This document shows positions 25,778-34,082 of a stretch of DNA of 64,000 nt, in pieces; the first letter of the stretch is position 1; the number at the start of each line of letters is the position of its first letter. The notes below the pieces were generated by a model. It did no database searches and was not told the DNA's origin. It saw only the letters and a list, made by a program, of their open reading frames with translations. The stretch comes from Enterocloster aldenensis (GTDB taxonomy: Bacteria; Bacillota; Clostridia; Lachnospirales; Lachnospiraceae), in NCBI RefSeq assembly GCF_003434055.1, contig NZ_QVEX01000007.1:1-64000 (forward strand). Direction: 5' to 3'. Both the position numbers and the translations under genes were made by a program.

Positions 25778-25876
25778 ATGACAATAAAAGAAGTGGAACT
25801 TCAGGCAGGAATCACAAAGGCCAATATTAGCCCGCGGCCCGGTGACCTGCGGTCCCGTGCCCCACATTTCATCTAA
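25778..25876 (+). pseudogene. MerR-family regulator stub
   Basis: After a strong AAGGAGG site the 32-codon frame begins MTIKEVELQAGITKANI, the first helix-turn-helix of clostridial MerR regulators. It then departs into an unrelated Pro/Arg-rich tail and stops. The wing, coiled coil and effector domain are missing, so this is a gene remnant left by a deletion or rearrangement next to an intact promoter. Confidence 0.7.
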
Positions 25877-25884
25877 ACCCACAG

Positions 25885-25914
25885 TTGCGTTCCAATGGAA
25901 AAGAATGGTATACT
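25885..25914 (+). promoter_or_regulatory. Promoter upstream of the YkgJ-family gene
   Basis: TTGCGT (25885-25890) and TATACT (25909-25914) are spaced by 18 bp. The predicted transcript has a leader of about 150 nt with two hairpins. Confidence 0.5.
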
Positions 25915-25928
25915 AAACATAATTAGTA

Positions 25929-26026
25929 CCGCCAGGCGTAAATACGCCAGGCGGCGCTAAGGTGTGTTTGAAAATTCATTCCCGCCATCTGCCCTAAGGA
26001 ATCCACCATAGGTACCCCTTAGGGCA
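25929..26026 (+). other. Two hairpins in the leader of the YkgJ-family gene
   Basis: Hairpin 1 (25929-25954) has CCGCC/GGCGG and GGCGTA/TACGCC stems separated by a symmetric A-A mismatch. Hairpin 2 (25990-26026) has perfect 10-bp arms, TGCCCTAAGG and CCTTAGGGCA. Neither is followed by a T-run, so they are not simple terminators. They may be a structured leader or the scar of a small mobile element. Confidence 0.55.
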
Positions 26027-26069
26027 AAGCACTAGACTGGAAAATAAAACGAAGTGAGAGGGCTCTGTT

Positions 26070-26774
26070 ATGGAACGGAAGGTCAGCCTGGAAGAGATAT
26101 CAGACGGAAAACTTTATGGAAGCAATGATTTGGTAAAGGCGGACTGCGGTGACTGCAGCGGATGTTCTGCGTGCTGCCGGGGCATGGGAAGTTCCATCCT
26201 TCTGGACCCCTATGATATCATGCGCATGACAGGCGGGCTGCATATGCAGTTTAACCAGCTGCTGGCAGACTACATGGAACTGAATGTGGTGGATTATATG
26301 ATCCTTCCCAACCTTAAGATGTCCGGCGGCGATGAAAGATGCGGTTTCCTGGATGACCGGGGCCGGTGCTCCATCCATCCCATCCGTCCGGGCTTTTGCC
26401 GGCTGTTTCCCCTTGGAAGGGTCTATGAGGACCGCTCCTTCCGGTATTTCCTTCAGGTTCACGAATGTCCCAGGGAAAACCGTACCAAGGTAAAGGTACG
26501 CAGATGGGTGGACACCCCGGACTTTAAGGCATATGAGCGGTTCGTGGCGGACTGGCACTATTTTCTGAAAGACCTGGGGGAAGCCATGAAGGACAGCAGC
26601 CAGGAAACCAGGAAAGCCGTGAACATGTACATGCTGAACCGGTTCTATGTAACCCCCTTTGGGGAAGATGAGGATTTTTATCCACAGTTCTACAGACGGC
26701 TTGAGGAAGCCGCCGCATTTGCGGCCGGCCAGGGAATCCGGACAGGCGTTTCAGCCGGCGGCATAGGCAGATAA
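26070..26774 (+). CDS. YkgJ-family cysteine cluster protein
   Basis: This 234-residue protein has the YkgJ/UPF0153 Cys pattern: C-x2-C-x2-C-x2-CC in the CGDCSGCSACC region (about residues 26-36), then CGFLDDRGRCSIHPIRPG and CRLFPLG. These cysteines are thought to bind zinc or an iron-sulfur cluster. The biochemical role of the family is poorly known. Start ATG 26070 follows GTGAGAGGG. It has its own promoter. Confidence 0.88.
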   Translation: MERKVSLEEISDGKLYGSNDLVKADCGDCSGCSACCRGMGSSILLDPYDIMRMTGGLHMQFNQLLADYMELNVVDYMILPNLKMSGGDERCGFLDDRGRCSIHPIRPGFCRLFPLGRVYEDRSFRYFLQVHECPRENRTKVKVRRWVDTPDFKAYERFVADWHYFLKDLGEAMKDSSQETRKAVNMYMLNRFYVTPFGEDEDFYPQFYRRLEEAAAFAAGQGIRTGVSAGGIGR

Positions 26775-26824
26775 GAAGCAGACAGGATGCAGGAAAATGG
26801 TAAAAAGAACAGGAGGAACAGATT

Positions 26825-27364
26825 ATGGGACTGAATGAGATCTTAAGCGGGAGAAGAAGCATACGCAGGTATAAAGCCGGTACGGAGGTGGACCCGGCCC
26901 TGATCCGGGAAATGCTGGAGGCAGCTGTCTGGGCGCCTTCCTGGAAAAACTCCCAGACCTCCAGATACTATGTGGTAACGTCACGGGAAATGCTGGAAAA
27001 GGTAAAGACTTCCTGCCTTCCGGAGTTCAACCAGAAAAACTGTAAGGATGCGCCGGTGCTTATTGTCACTGCCTTTGTAAAAAACCATTCAGGACATGAC
27101 AGCCAGGGCTGTCCTGTAAATGAACTGGGCAATGGCTGGGGCGCCTATGACCTGGGACTTCACGATGCCAACCTGATCCTTAAGGCCAGGGAGCTGGGTT
27201 TGGATACCCTGATAATGGGAATCCGCGACGCGGATGCGCTGAGGGAAATCCTGGGGATTGATGGGGACCAGGAAGTGGTGTCGGTCATTGCCGTGGGATA
27301 CAGGGACATCGACCCTGCCATGCCGGCCAGGAAGAGCGTGGAGGAGATTGCCCGTTTTTATTAG
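26825..27364 (+). CDS. Nitroreductase-family flavoprotein
   Basis: This 179-residue protein belongs to the FMN-dependent nitroreductase family. It starts with LNEILSGRRSIRRYK, in which the RRSIR segment binds FMN phosphate, followed by AVWAPSWKNSQ. The C-terminal part has GLDTLIMGIRDADALREILGI. The short length places it in the small NAD(P)H oxidoreductase group. Substrate is unknown. The ketopantoate reductase gene follows after 19 nt. Confidence 0.9.
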   Translation: MGLNEILSGRRSIRRYKAGTEVDPALIREMLEAAVWAPSWKNSQTSRYYVVTSREMLEKVKTSCLPEFNQKNCKDAPVLIVTAFVKNHSGHDSQGCPVNELGNGWGAYDLGLHDANLILKARELGLDTLIMGIRDADALREILGIDGDQEVVSVIAVGYRDIDPAMPARKSVEEIARFY

Positions 27365-27383
27365 AATGGACGGAGGGTGATAT

Positions 27384-28325
27384 ATGGACAGGATTGACAG
27401 GGTATCCATTGTAGGAATGGGCGCCATGGGAATTTTATACGGGGACTTTTTTGCCAATGCGCTGGGGAGGGAGCAGGTCACCTTCCTGGCAGACAGTGAC
27501 AGGGCCAGGCGGTACAGGAATACCCCGGTATATTGCAATGGAAGGAAGATGGATTTCCGGATACAGGACGGAGCCGTGCCTGATTCCCAGGGACCGGCCC
27601 AGCTGTTGCTGTTTGCTGTCAAGGCAACTGCTTTAGGGGACGCCATCAGCGTGGCCGGAAACCAGGTTGGGAAGGATACGGTCATACTGTCCGTGCTCAA
27701 CGGCATTACCAGTGAAGCCGTGATTGGGGAGGCGCTGGGCATGGACCATGTGCTCTACTGTGTGTCCCAGGGCATGGACGCGGTGAAGCTGGGAAATGAA
27801 CTGACCTATTCCCACATGGGCCAGATATGCATCGGGATACCGGAGGACCAGGCATACAAGGAGCCAATGCTTTTGGCTGTCACAGACCTGTTTGACGAAA
27901 CCGGATTTCCCTATACAAGGGAACCTGATATCATAAGACGCCTGTGGTGCAAATGGATGCTTAATGTGGGCGTGAACCAGACAGTCATGGTGACGGAAGG
28001 AACCTATGGCACGGTTCAGCGTCCCGGAAAGGAACGTCAGATGATGCGCGATGCCATGGCGGAGGTGGTGGCGTTGGCGGACAGGGAACACATACGGGTG
28101 ACCGAAGAAGACCTGCAGGGTTATGTGGATTTAATTGATACACTGAATCCGGATGGGATGCCCTCCATGCGCCAGGATGGCATTGCCCGCAGGCAGTCCG
28201 AAGTGGAGTTTTTCGCAGGCACGGTCATCCGGATGGCAGAACGGCATGGGCTTAACGTGCCGGTGAACAGGGAACTGTACCGGAGGATAAAAGAGATGGA
28301 GGCAGGATATCCGGGGGTTGGATGA
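27384..28325 (+). CDS. Ketopantoate reductase family protein (PanE/ApbA)
   Basis: This 313-residue protein has the N-terminal NADP-binding Rossmann fold (VGMGAMGILYG) and the PanE C-terminal helical domain. The conserved Lys and Asn are in RLWCKWMLNVGVNQ, and the SMRQDGIARRQSEVEFF segment is typical. It reduces 2-dehydropantoate to pantoate for coenzyme A synthesis, or a similar ketoacid. Catabolic paralogues are common, and no other pantothenate gene is nearby. Confidence 0.88.
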   Translation: MDRIDRVSIVGMGAMGILYGDFFANALGREQVTFLADSDRARRYRNTPVYCNGRKMDFRIQDGAVPDSQGPAQLLLFAVKATALGDAISVAGNQVGKDTVILSVLNGITSEAVIGEALGMDHVLYCVSQGMDAVKLGNELTYSHMGQICIGIPEDQAYKEPMLLAVTDLFDETGFPYTREPDIIRRLWCKWMLNVGVNQTVMVTEGTYGTVQRPGKERQMMRDAMAEVVALADREHIRVTEEDLQGYVDLIDTLNPDGMPSMRQDGIARRQSEVEFFAGTVIRMAERHGLNVPVNRELYRRIKEMEAGYPGVG

Positions 28326-28371
28326 AAATCCCTGATGCATGGAAAGGACAGATATAGGGGACGGATATAAA

Positions 28372-28405
28372 GGGCAGGGAATGGTTGGAAATCCATTCCT
28401 GCCCT
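28372..28405. terminator. Bidirectional terminator hairpin between convergent genes
   Basis: AGGGCAGG...AATGG (28372-28384) pairs with CCATTCCTGCCCT (28393-28405) with one bulged G. It lies between the ketopantoate reductase and SGNH hydrolase genes. Confidence 0.7.
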
Positions 28406-28413
28406 GAATCATT

Positions 28414-29049
28414 TTATGGTTCAAAAAAAGATTTGACAACAGTCATGATGCCTTCCGCCAAAGCCCCATGGTTTTTGGCATCCATATGGAGCTGGTCCAG
28501 GGAACTGGCCCGGGCCAGGGAAGCAGCGTCTATATACATACAGCCAAGGGATCTGGCAGCCTGTTCATAGAGCGGGGCCAGGCTCCTTGACTTAACAGGA
28601 GAAGTTTCATCAAAGCTTACAAAGGGACAATGGTCCAAGTCCTCTCCGATATGGACAGGTGAAACAACCAGGATCTGGGGAACCTTATAACCAGGGCCGT
28701 AATCAAAATGCTGCACCAGGTTACACAGGTTTTCCATGCCTTTTGCAATGATTTTAGGCGTTGCATTCAGATGGACCTTGCAGTCATTGGTCCCAAGGGC
28801 AAGGATTACCAGGTCCAGCGGCTTGTGGCTCTGAAGGGCAATGGGAAGCGCCTGGATCCCGCAGCGTCCCGGTTCCAGGGGGTCGTCCCAGACCGTGGTG
28901 CGTCCGCCCATCCCTTCTTCAATCACATAATATTCAGGGCCTAAAAGTACCTGCAGGCGTCCGGGCCAGCGGGTGTTCCATGCATGTCTTCCTCCCTTTG
29001 GATTGGTACCGAAGGTATTGGAATCACCAAAGCAGAGAATATTAATCAT
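28414..29049 (-). CDS. SGNH/GDSL-family hydrolase (arylesterase-like)
   Basis: This protein of about 211 residues has the SGNH blocks: FGDSNTFG with the catalytic Ser, GMGGRTT (Gly), LGTNDCK (Asn) and the C-terminal DQLHMDAKNH, whose DxxH supplies Asp and His. It has no signal peptide, so it should act in the cytoplasm on short esters. Start 29049 is preceded by AGGAGG 8 nt upstream; an in-frame start 12 codons earlier lacks such a site. Confidence 0.9.
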   Translation of the reverse strand: MINILCFGDSNTFGTNPKGGRHAWNTRWPGRLQVLLGPEYYVIEEGMGGRTTVWDDPLEPGRCGIQALPIALQSHKPLDLVILALGTNDCKVHLNATPKIIAKGMENLCNLVQHFDYGPGYKVPQILVVSPVHIGEDLDHCPFVSFDETSPVKSRSLAPLYEQAARSLGCMYIDAASLARASSLDQLHMDAKNHGALAEGIMTVVKSFFEP

Positions 29050-29154
29050 AAACAATGCCTCCTTCTTTTTGCTGCTTTCTATCATATCACAAGTGATGGC
29101 AAAATACAGGAATTTGTGTTAAAATATACAAAACTGTAACAGGAGGCGCCGTAT

Positions 29155-29955
29155 ATGAAGAATCTGTCAAAGGAGTTTGTGGGAAGGACAATCCGGGCAT
29201 TGCTGTTCATTGGCCTGGTGGTCATACTCTGCACCGCTGTTTCCAGTGCCGGCCTGTTCCTGGCATCCCGATTCGGACTGACCAAATCCAGGGAGCAGGT
29301 TCCACTGACCGCGCTTTCCATAGAAGGGGAAGGCAGCGTGGAACTTCCCCAGCGGGGGAAGATGGTGGAAGGCGAGGGCTGGAGACTGAGGAATTCCAGG
29401 GATATTTACACCCTTACCCTGGACAACGCCATGATTGGGGATGGATCTGGGCAGCCGGCCATTTCCATAACCGGGGACCTTATCATGGAATTAAAGAAAG
29501 ACAGCGGCAGCTGGATAAATTCTGGCGGCAATGGCATACAGATAGAAGCAGGAACCCTGGTCATCCGCGGGGCCGGAAGCCTGAAGATTGATGCCGGGGG
29601 CACGGCAATTGCCGGAAACAGTATGGAACCGCCCCTTCCTTTGTGCAGGATAGAGGACGGAGACATGGAAATTACTGGAAATGATTACGGCATAGCCGGG
29701 GTTGAACTGGAGCTGGCCGGCGGAAGCGGGATAATAGAGGCAGAAGCTGAAAACGGGACCGGCATCTGCGCCGGAAGGCTTGCTGCGGAGCCGTCCCTGG
29801 GCAGTTATACAATCCGCGGGAACGCTGGCGCAGTCCTTTTAGCCACTCCCCAGCCGGCCGAGCCTCAGGTATCCATACCGGACCAGGTCCGCATCCTTCC
29901 CCAGCAGGCCGGAATAAAAACAGGGGAGCCGGAGATTACATTCATAGGAAAATGA
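29155..29955 (+). CDS. Membrane-anchored protein with beta-helix-like repeats
   Basis: This 266-residue protein has one N-terminal membrane segment (about 14-38) and an extracytoplasmic region of short repeats such as GIQIEAGTLVIRGAGSLKID and DMEITGNDYGIAG. Such repeats resemble the beta-helical carbohydrate-binding DUF4353 (Cthe_2159-like) fold. I do not recognise a specific function. It is probably displayed on the cell surface. It precedes the Spx/ArsC-like gene by 13 nt. Confidence 0.6.
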   Translation: MKNLSKEFVGRTIRALLFIGLVVILCTAVSSAGLFLASRFGLTKSREQVPLTALSIEGEGSVELPQRGKMVEGEGWRLRNSRDIYTLTLDNAMIGDGSGQPAISITGDLIMELKKDSGSWINSGGNGIQIEAGTLVIRGAGSLKIDAGGTAIAGNSMEPPLPLCRIEDGDMEITGNDYGIAGVELELAGGSGIIEAEAENGTGICAGRLAAEPSLGSYTIRGNAGAVLLATPQPAEPQVSIPDQVRILPQQAGIKTGEPEITFIGK

Positions 29956-29968
29956 TTCAGGAACACAC

Positions 29969-30349
29969 ATGAAAGAAAGGATGATGATTCAGATGAATAT
30001 GACCGTTTTATGCTACAAAAAGTGCAGCACATGCCAGAAGGCATTAAAGTGGCTGGATGCCAATGGAATCAAGTATGAGGAAAGGCCCATTAAGGAAGAG
30101 CATCCCAGCCAGGAGGAACTGAGGGAATGGTATAAGAAGAGCGGGCTGCCCCTGAAGAAATTCTTCAATACCAGCGGAAACATTTACAAGGAAATGTCAC
30201 TGAAGGACAAGCTGCCCCAGATGGATGAAGAGCAGCAGCTGGCCCTTCTTGCCACGGACGGCATGCTGGTAAAGCGCCCGCTGGTAATTGCAGATGGATT
30301 TGTACTCACTGGTTTTAAAGAGGCGGAGTGGAAGGAGAAGATGCTGTAA
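29969..30349 (+). CDS. ArsC/Spx-family thioredoxin-fold protein
   Basis: This product of up to 126 residues has the ArsC/Spx fold with a C-x2-C active site in YKKCSTCQKAL and the family segments RPIKEEHPS and KRPLVIADG. It resembles the YffB/Spx-like reductases rather than a true arsenate reductase and has no ars neighbours. Several in-frame ATGs (29969, 29981, 29984, 29993, 29999) leave the start uncertain; homologues usually begin close to the VLCYKKC strand. Confidence 0.87.
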   Translation: MKERMMIQMNMTVLCYKKCSTCQKALKWLDANGIKYEERPIKEEHPSQEELREWYKKSGLPLKKFFNTSGNIYKEMSLKDKLPQMDEEQQLALLATDGMLVKRPLVIADGFVLTGFKEAEWKEKML

Positions 30350-30407
30350 CTTCCCGGCAACCCCGCAGAAGTCCGAGCCTTCCCTCCCCCCTAATCCTGC
30401 AATATTT

Positions 30408-31277
30408 TTATTGGGCGGCCACAAGGTCATCCAGTGACCCGAAGTGATACCCCATTTCTTCCCACTTTGTCAGAAGTTCATCCAGGATCTGTCCATTGGT
30501 CTTAGAGGTGCTGTGAAGGAGGACAATGGCGCCGGGGTGGATGCGGCCCAGAAGCTTCTTAAAAGCCTCTTCCTTGGTCGGCTGTTTGTCTTCATACCAG
30601 TCCACATAGGCGAGGCTCCAGAAAAAGGTCCGATAGCCCATGTCATTGGCCATTTTCAGGTTGCTCTCACTGTACTTCCCCTGCGGGGGGCGGTAGTATT
30701 TCTTCATGGGCTGGCCGGTGGTCTGCTGGTACAGGCTTTCCAGGTCGTTCAGTTCTTTTTCAAAGGATTCCTTGGTGGATATCTTGGACATGTCCGGATG
30801 GTGGAAGGTGTGGTTGCCCACGGTGTGTCCTTCGGCCACCATACGTTTGACCAGGTCGGGGCTGGTCTCAATGTAGTTTCCTACCAGGAAAAATGTGGCG
30901 TGGACATTGTGCTTTTTCAGGGCGTCCAGGATGGCGGCGGTATTCCCGTTTTCATATCCCGCGTCAAAGGTCAGGTAAATCACCTTATCCTGCGTATTCT
31001 GGGCATAGTAGGCATTGTACTGTTTCAGATAATCCGCAGTGGCATTGCCGATGGGCATCTGTCCCTCGCCCGGGAAACTTAAGCCCCAGTTGCCGTCCGC
31101 GGATGTGGTGACGGCCTGGGGGGCGCTGGCATAGTCTGCTGTCTGGAGTCCCCGGTTGTATTCCACGACCTGGGCTGTCAGCCGCCCGGCGCAGAAGGCC
31201 AGGGCAAACAGCAGGGTGGTCTTGAGTAGTTTTTTAATAGGAAGTTTGGCTGAAAGTCTTCTAAGCCTGTTTTTCAT
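30408..31277 (-). CDS. Polysaccharide deacetylase, PdaA-like
   Basis: This 289-residue protein has an N-terminal membrane or signal segment (about 17-35) and a NodB-type deacetylase domain (about 95-285). Its motifs are LTFDAGYENG, HTFHHP and RPPQGKYSE, closest to PdaA, the N-acetylmuramic acid deacetylase of spore cortex muramic-lactam synthesis (WGLSF before the domain, FWSLAYVDWYE later). A role at the cell wall or in spore cortex formation is likely. The gene is monocistronic. Confidence 0.9.
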   Translation of the reverse strand: MKNRLRRLSAKLPIKKLLKTTLLFALAFCAGRLTAQVVEYNRGLQTADYASAPQAVTTSADGNWGLSFPGEGQMPIGNATADYLKQYNAYYAQNTQDKVIYLTFDAGYENGNTAAILDALKKHNVHATFFLVGNYIETSPDLVKRMVAEGHTVGNHTFHHPDMSKISTKESFEKELNDLESLYQQTTGQPMKKYYRPPQGKYSESNLKMANDMGYRTFFWSLAYVDWYEDKQPTKEEAFKKLLGRIHPGAIVLLHSTSKTNGQILDELLTKWEEMGYHFGSLDDLVAAQ

Positions 31278-31353
31278 TCTGATTTCATTCCGTTTCAGAC
31301 GTGTTTACTTAAATATATAGGGGAAAGGGATGTACCATTCCACGAAAACGGAA

Positions 31354-31860
31354 TTATATTTTCTTATACATGATGTGCCGGGGCAGGGAGCCGTATTTCA
31401 CGGTGGTGTCTGCAATCTTAAAGCCCAGTCTGAGAAAATTATTCAGGCTGTATAGGTTGTCAGGATGGACCGTGCCCATAAGATGGCAGTAGGGGGTGGA
31501 AGCCAGGTAATCCTCCCCGTGTTTCATCAGCTCATATTGAAGACCCTTGCCGCGGAAATCAGGAAGCACGGCCAGGGAATCCATATAAGCCACCTTTTGC
31601 AGCTCTTCCTTCTCCAGATGTACATAATGCCCCAGATTGTCATCCCCCCCGCCAGGGTAGTGGATGATGAAAAATGCCCCGATCCGGCCCTGGTGGGCAG
31701 CTTTAAACACAATTCCCTTATGCTGGTCCGCTATGTGTTCCAGGATATAGTCCTCTGTATCAGTACAATACCAGCCCTTGTCATCCAATAGGGAACTGGC
31801 CAGGGACATGATGTGATGGATTTCGTTTGTATCAGATGGTTCTGCACGTAATATTTCCAT
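31354..31860 (-). CDS. GNAT-family N-acetyltransferase
   Basis: This protein of about 168 residues has a GNAT fold with the acetyl-CoA-binding pattern FRGKGLQYEL and a preceding MDSLAVLPDF strand. Start 31860 is chosen for AGGAGG just upstream and the MEILRAEPSD beginning; a longer frame starting at 31920 lacks such a site. Substrate is unknown. Confidence 0.85.
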   Translation of the reverse strand: MEILRAEPSDTNEIHHIMSLASSLLDDKGWYCTDTEDYILEHIADQHKGIVFKAAHQGRIGAFFIIHYPGGGDDNLGHYVHLEKEELQKVAYMDSLAVLPDFRGKGLQYELMKHGEDYLASTPYCHLMGTVHPDNLYSLNNFLRLGFKIADTTVKYGSLPRHIMYKKI

Positions 31861-31982
31861 GATTTCCTCCTGTCTGGGGTGATGGTTTTGGCAATTGCTT
31901 TTATTAAGATATAGTACCATGATTTTAAATAAATGTCATTGCGGCAGGAGGAGATTCCTGATAATCAGGATGAATGTATTGC

Positions 31983-32405
31983 TTATCTCAGCAGGGGAAG
32001 GTTTCCGGTCAGTTTGTTGACCAGTTTTTTGGAACCGCAGATTCCGATGCCAAGATACTGGAATTCCTTTTCCTCGGCCTGGGCAGCCTTGTCAATGAAT
32101 TCATCGTAGGTCCTGCAGCCCTGGGCCACATCGGAAAAGTCAACAACCATTAAATCAGAGTAACAGGGCTGGTAGAGCTGTTCGCGGATGGAACGGATTT
32201 TTTCCTTATCCGCCTTCAGGATTGGAACCGGAAATTCTATGATTCCAAGATGTTCTCTCCCGCTTTTATCCCGGACATCCGGCCCGACTGTTTCCGGCAT
32301 GTGCTTGCCAAGGGTAATCCCCATGATCCCGGCAGTATTGGCAATGACGCCTAAGGGTAAATCTTCATCCATGACCATGACACATTTCTGGTTTTGCATA
32401 TCCAT
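31983..32405 (-). CDS. DUF2000-family protein
   Basis: This protein of about 140 residues fits the DUF2000 family: an early VMVMDEDLPLGVIANTAG segment, GKHMPE and a C-terminal YLGIGICGSKKLVNKLTGNLPLLR. The fold is related to peptidyl-tRNA hydrolase 2 but the function is unknown. Start 32405 is supported by a GGAG site 9 nt upstream; longer in-frame starts exist at 32429 and 32465. Confidence 0.8.
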   Translation of the reverse strand: MDMQNQKCVMVMDEDLPLGVIANTAGIMGITLGKHMPETVGPDVRDKSGREHLGIIEFPVPILKADKEKIRSIREQLYQPCYSDLMVVDFSDVAQGCRTYDEFIDKAAQAEEKEFQYLGIGICGSKKLVNKLTGNLPLLR

Positions 32406-32692
32406 ATTTCTTGACTCCTTTTCAGACATATTCTGGTAGACTCTGCTTATTCCTTGGTTTTTCAAGGGGGTATACTTTATTTTTCAATGGTATAGAGCTT
32501 ATTTTATCATTATGATCAGGAAATTTCTTGGAAGATATGACACTGGATGGGGAATAAAAAGTAGGGGATACAAAGGGCAGGCTGCCGGGAGGAGTGTGCG
32601 TTTGGCGGTTGCCCAGAAGATAATATAGGGAATTTAGCCAAACAAGGTTTCATTTTTTTGTAATATTTTACGGTATCCATGGAGAAATTGTT

Positions 32693-33784
32693 ATGCTACA
32701 ATACACAAAAGAGGTGATAAGTTTGTCTGAAAAGCGAACACATTACCCAACAATCAAGGATGTTGCCAAATTGGCTAACACTTCAACGGCCACGGTTTCA
32801 TATATATTAAACGAGGATGCAAGCCGTCCAATCAGTCAGGAACTGCGGGCCAGGGTATTAGCTGCGGTGAAAGAACTGAATTATACAAAAAGTGCGGTGG
32901 CGTCCAATCTCCGCACCTGTAAGAGCGGTGTGGTATTCATATTGATTCCTCAGTTTAGCAATATATACTTTACCCGTGTATGTGAAAAGATAGAAGATGT
33001 AGTTTCTTCATTTGGTTTTCTGCCCATAATCTGCGATACCCGTGAGGATCCGGAACGTGAACTCAAGTTAATCAAGAGCGCTGTTACACAAAGGGCGGAT
33101 GGCATTATTTTGGGGCCTACCAGTCAGGGATGGAGCAATACTTCGCTTCTCCGTGAGAGAAATATACCATATGTGATTATCGGAAGGGAGCTTGTCTCGG
33201 AAGATAACCCTGCAGAAGCGGAGAACACGTATTATGTGGGGGATGACAGCTATGAGGCTGGATTTAAAGCCGGGCGGTGTCTGGCTGAGAACGGACATAA
33301 GCATATAGGTGTGATAGATTGGAAGGCAAATGTTTCCAGTACACTTGGAAAAAAACAAGGATTTTATGATGCGGTAATGGCGAATGTGACAGACGGCGGA
33401 TATCTTGAGACAGAATCCTCAAGCGTGTTAAGCACCGAAGAAGGATATCGGATGACTAAGACTTTGCTGCAGAGGACGAATCCCACGGCTTTATTTTATG
33501 GTTATCATCGGCACGCCCTGGGCGGTGTGCAGTATCTGAATGAGATTGGCTATACTGTCCCGGATGACATATCGGTCATTATGGTTGGGACGCCATCATG
33601 GGCCAGGATTTCATCTCCCAAGTACCATATGATTTTCCAACATGAGGATTGGGTGGGGGAGATGGCAGGACGGATACTGATGAAGCAGCTGACAAAGGAA
33701 AACAGTTCCCTTTTGTTGAAGAAAAAGCATATTTGTGCATGTTCATTGGTTGAGGGCGGCAGTGTGAAGAATTTAGAAAAATGA
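32693..33784 (+). CDS. LacI-family regulator of the ureide/dicarboxylate regulon
   Basis: This 363-residue (or about 353) LacI/GalR protein has the helix-turn-helix TIKDVAKLANTSTATVSYILN, the hinge region near NYTKSAVASNLR and a type I periplasmic-binding-like effector domain. A TTG at 32723 behind GAGGTGA gives the usual LacI N terminus; the ATG at 32693 also has a weak GGAG site. It precedes a cluster of ATCGAT-centred palindromes, the expected half-sites for such a protein, and the long co-directional catabolic gene run from 34083. It is probably the local repressor. Confidence 0.9.
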   Translation: MLQYTKEVISLSEKRTHYPTIKDVAKLANTSTATVSYILNEDASRPISQELRARVLAAVKELNYTKSAVASNLRTCKSGVVFILIPQFSNIYFTRVCEKIEDVVSSFGFLPIICDTREDPERELKLIKSAVTQRADGIILGPTSQGWSNTSLLRERNIPYVIIGRELVSEDNPAEAENTYYVGDDSYEAGFKAGRCLAENGHKHIGVIDWKANVSSTLGKKQGFYDAVMANVTDGGYLETESSSVLSTEEGYRMTKTLLQRTNPTALFYGYHRHALGGVQYLNEIGYTVPDDISVIMVGTPSWARISSPKYHMIFQHEDWVGEMAGRILMKQLTKENSSLLLKKKHICACSLVEGGSVKNLEK

Positions 33785-33827
33785 TATGCTCCTGGTTAAA
33801 AGGCGGCATTTTGGTTTTTAACCCAGA

Positions 33828-33841
33828 AGTAAACGATTACT
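33828..33841. promoter_or_regulatory. LacI-type operator copy 1 (imperfect)
   Basis: AGTAAACGATTACT is an imperfect version of the GTAATCGATTAC core seen in the other copies. It lies about 45 bp after the LacI gene. Confidence 0.55.
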
Positions 33842-33848
33842 AAAAATT

Positions 33849-33890
33849 CTGTGAAATACCGGGGAGATGAATCTTACCGGTACTTCACAG
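33849..33890 (+). other. Inverted repeat next to the operator array
   Basis: CTGTGAAATACCGG (33849-33862) and CCGGTACTTCACAG (33877-33890) are inverted with one mismatch. With no T-run it is not a typical terminator, although it could end LacI transcription or fold as part of a leader. Confidence 0.55.
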
Positions 33891-33893
33891 ATA

Positions 33894-33962
33894 ATGTTTA
33901 TCCAACATGTAATCGATTACACCTATATGCCTAATGTAATCGATTACATGTTGGATAAACAT
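33894..33962. promoter_or_regulatory. Perfect 28-bp inverted repeat holding two LacI-type operators
   Basis: The arms 33894-33921 and 33935-33962 are perfect reverse complements around a 13-nt spacer. Each arm contains the palindrome TGTAATCGATTACA (33908-33921 and 33935-33948), so two identical operators face each other. The element lies between the LacI gene and the permease that starts the catabolic operon. Confidence 0.8.
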
Positions 33963-34032
33963 CAAGAAATAACATTCCCATAGGGATGGGGGGAGGGGTG
34001 TCAATACGCATAAACGGTCATCATACAGATAA

Positions 34033-34046
34033 TGTAAACGATTAAA
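34033..34046. promoter_or_regulatory. LacI-type operator copy 4 (imperfect)
   Basis: TGTAAACGATTAAA matches the operator core at most positions and lies 36 bp before the permease start, where it could block transcription. Confidence 0.5.
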
Positions 34047-34082
34047 TGATTTTTATCAGAATGAATGAGAAAGGGGTTATTT

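Noticed and set aside
33894..33962. Inverted repeat as transposon ends
   Set aside because: The spacer is only 13 nt, there is no transposase, and the arms contain the operator core that recurs at 47581.
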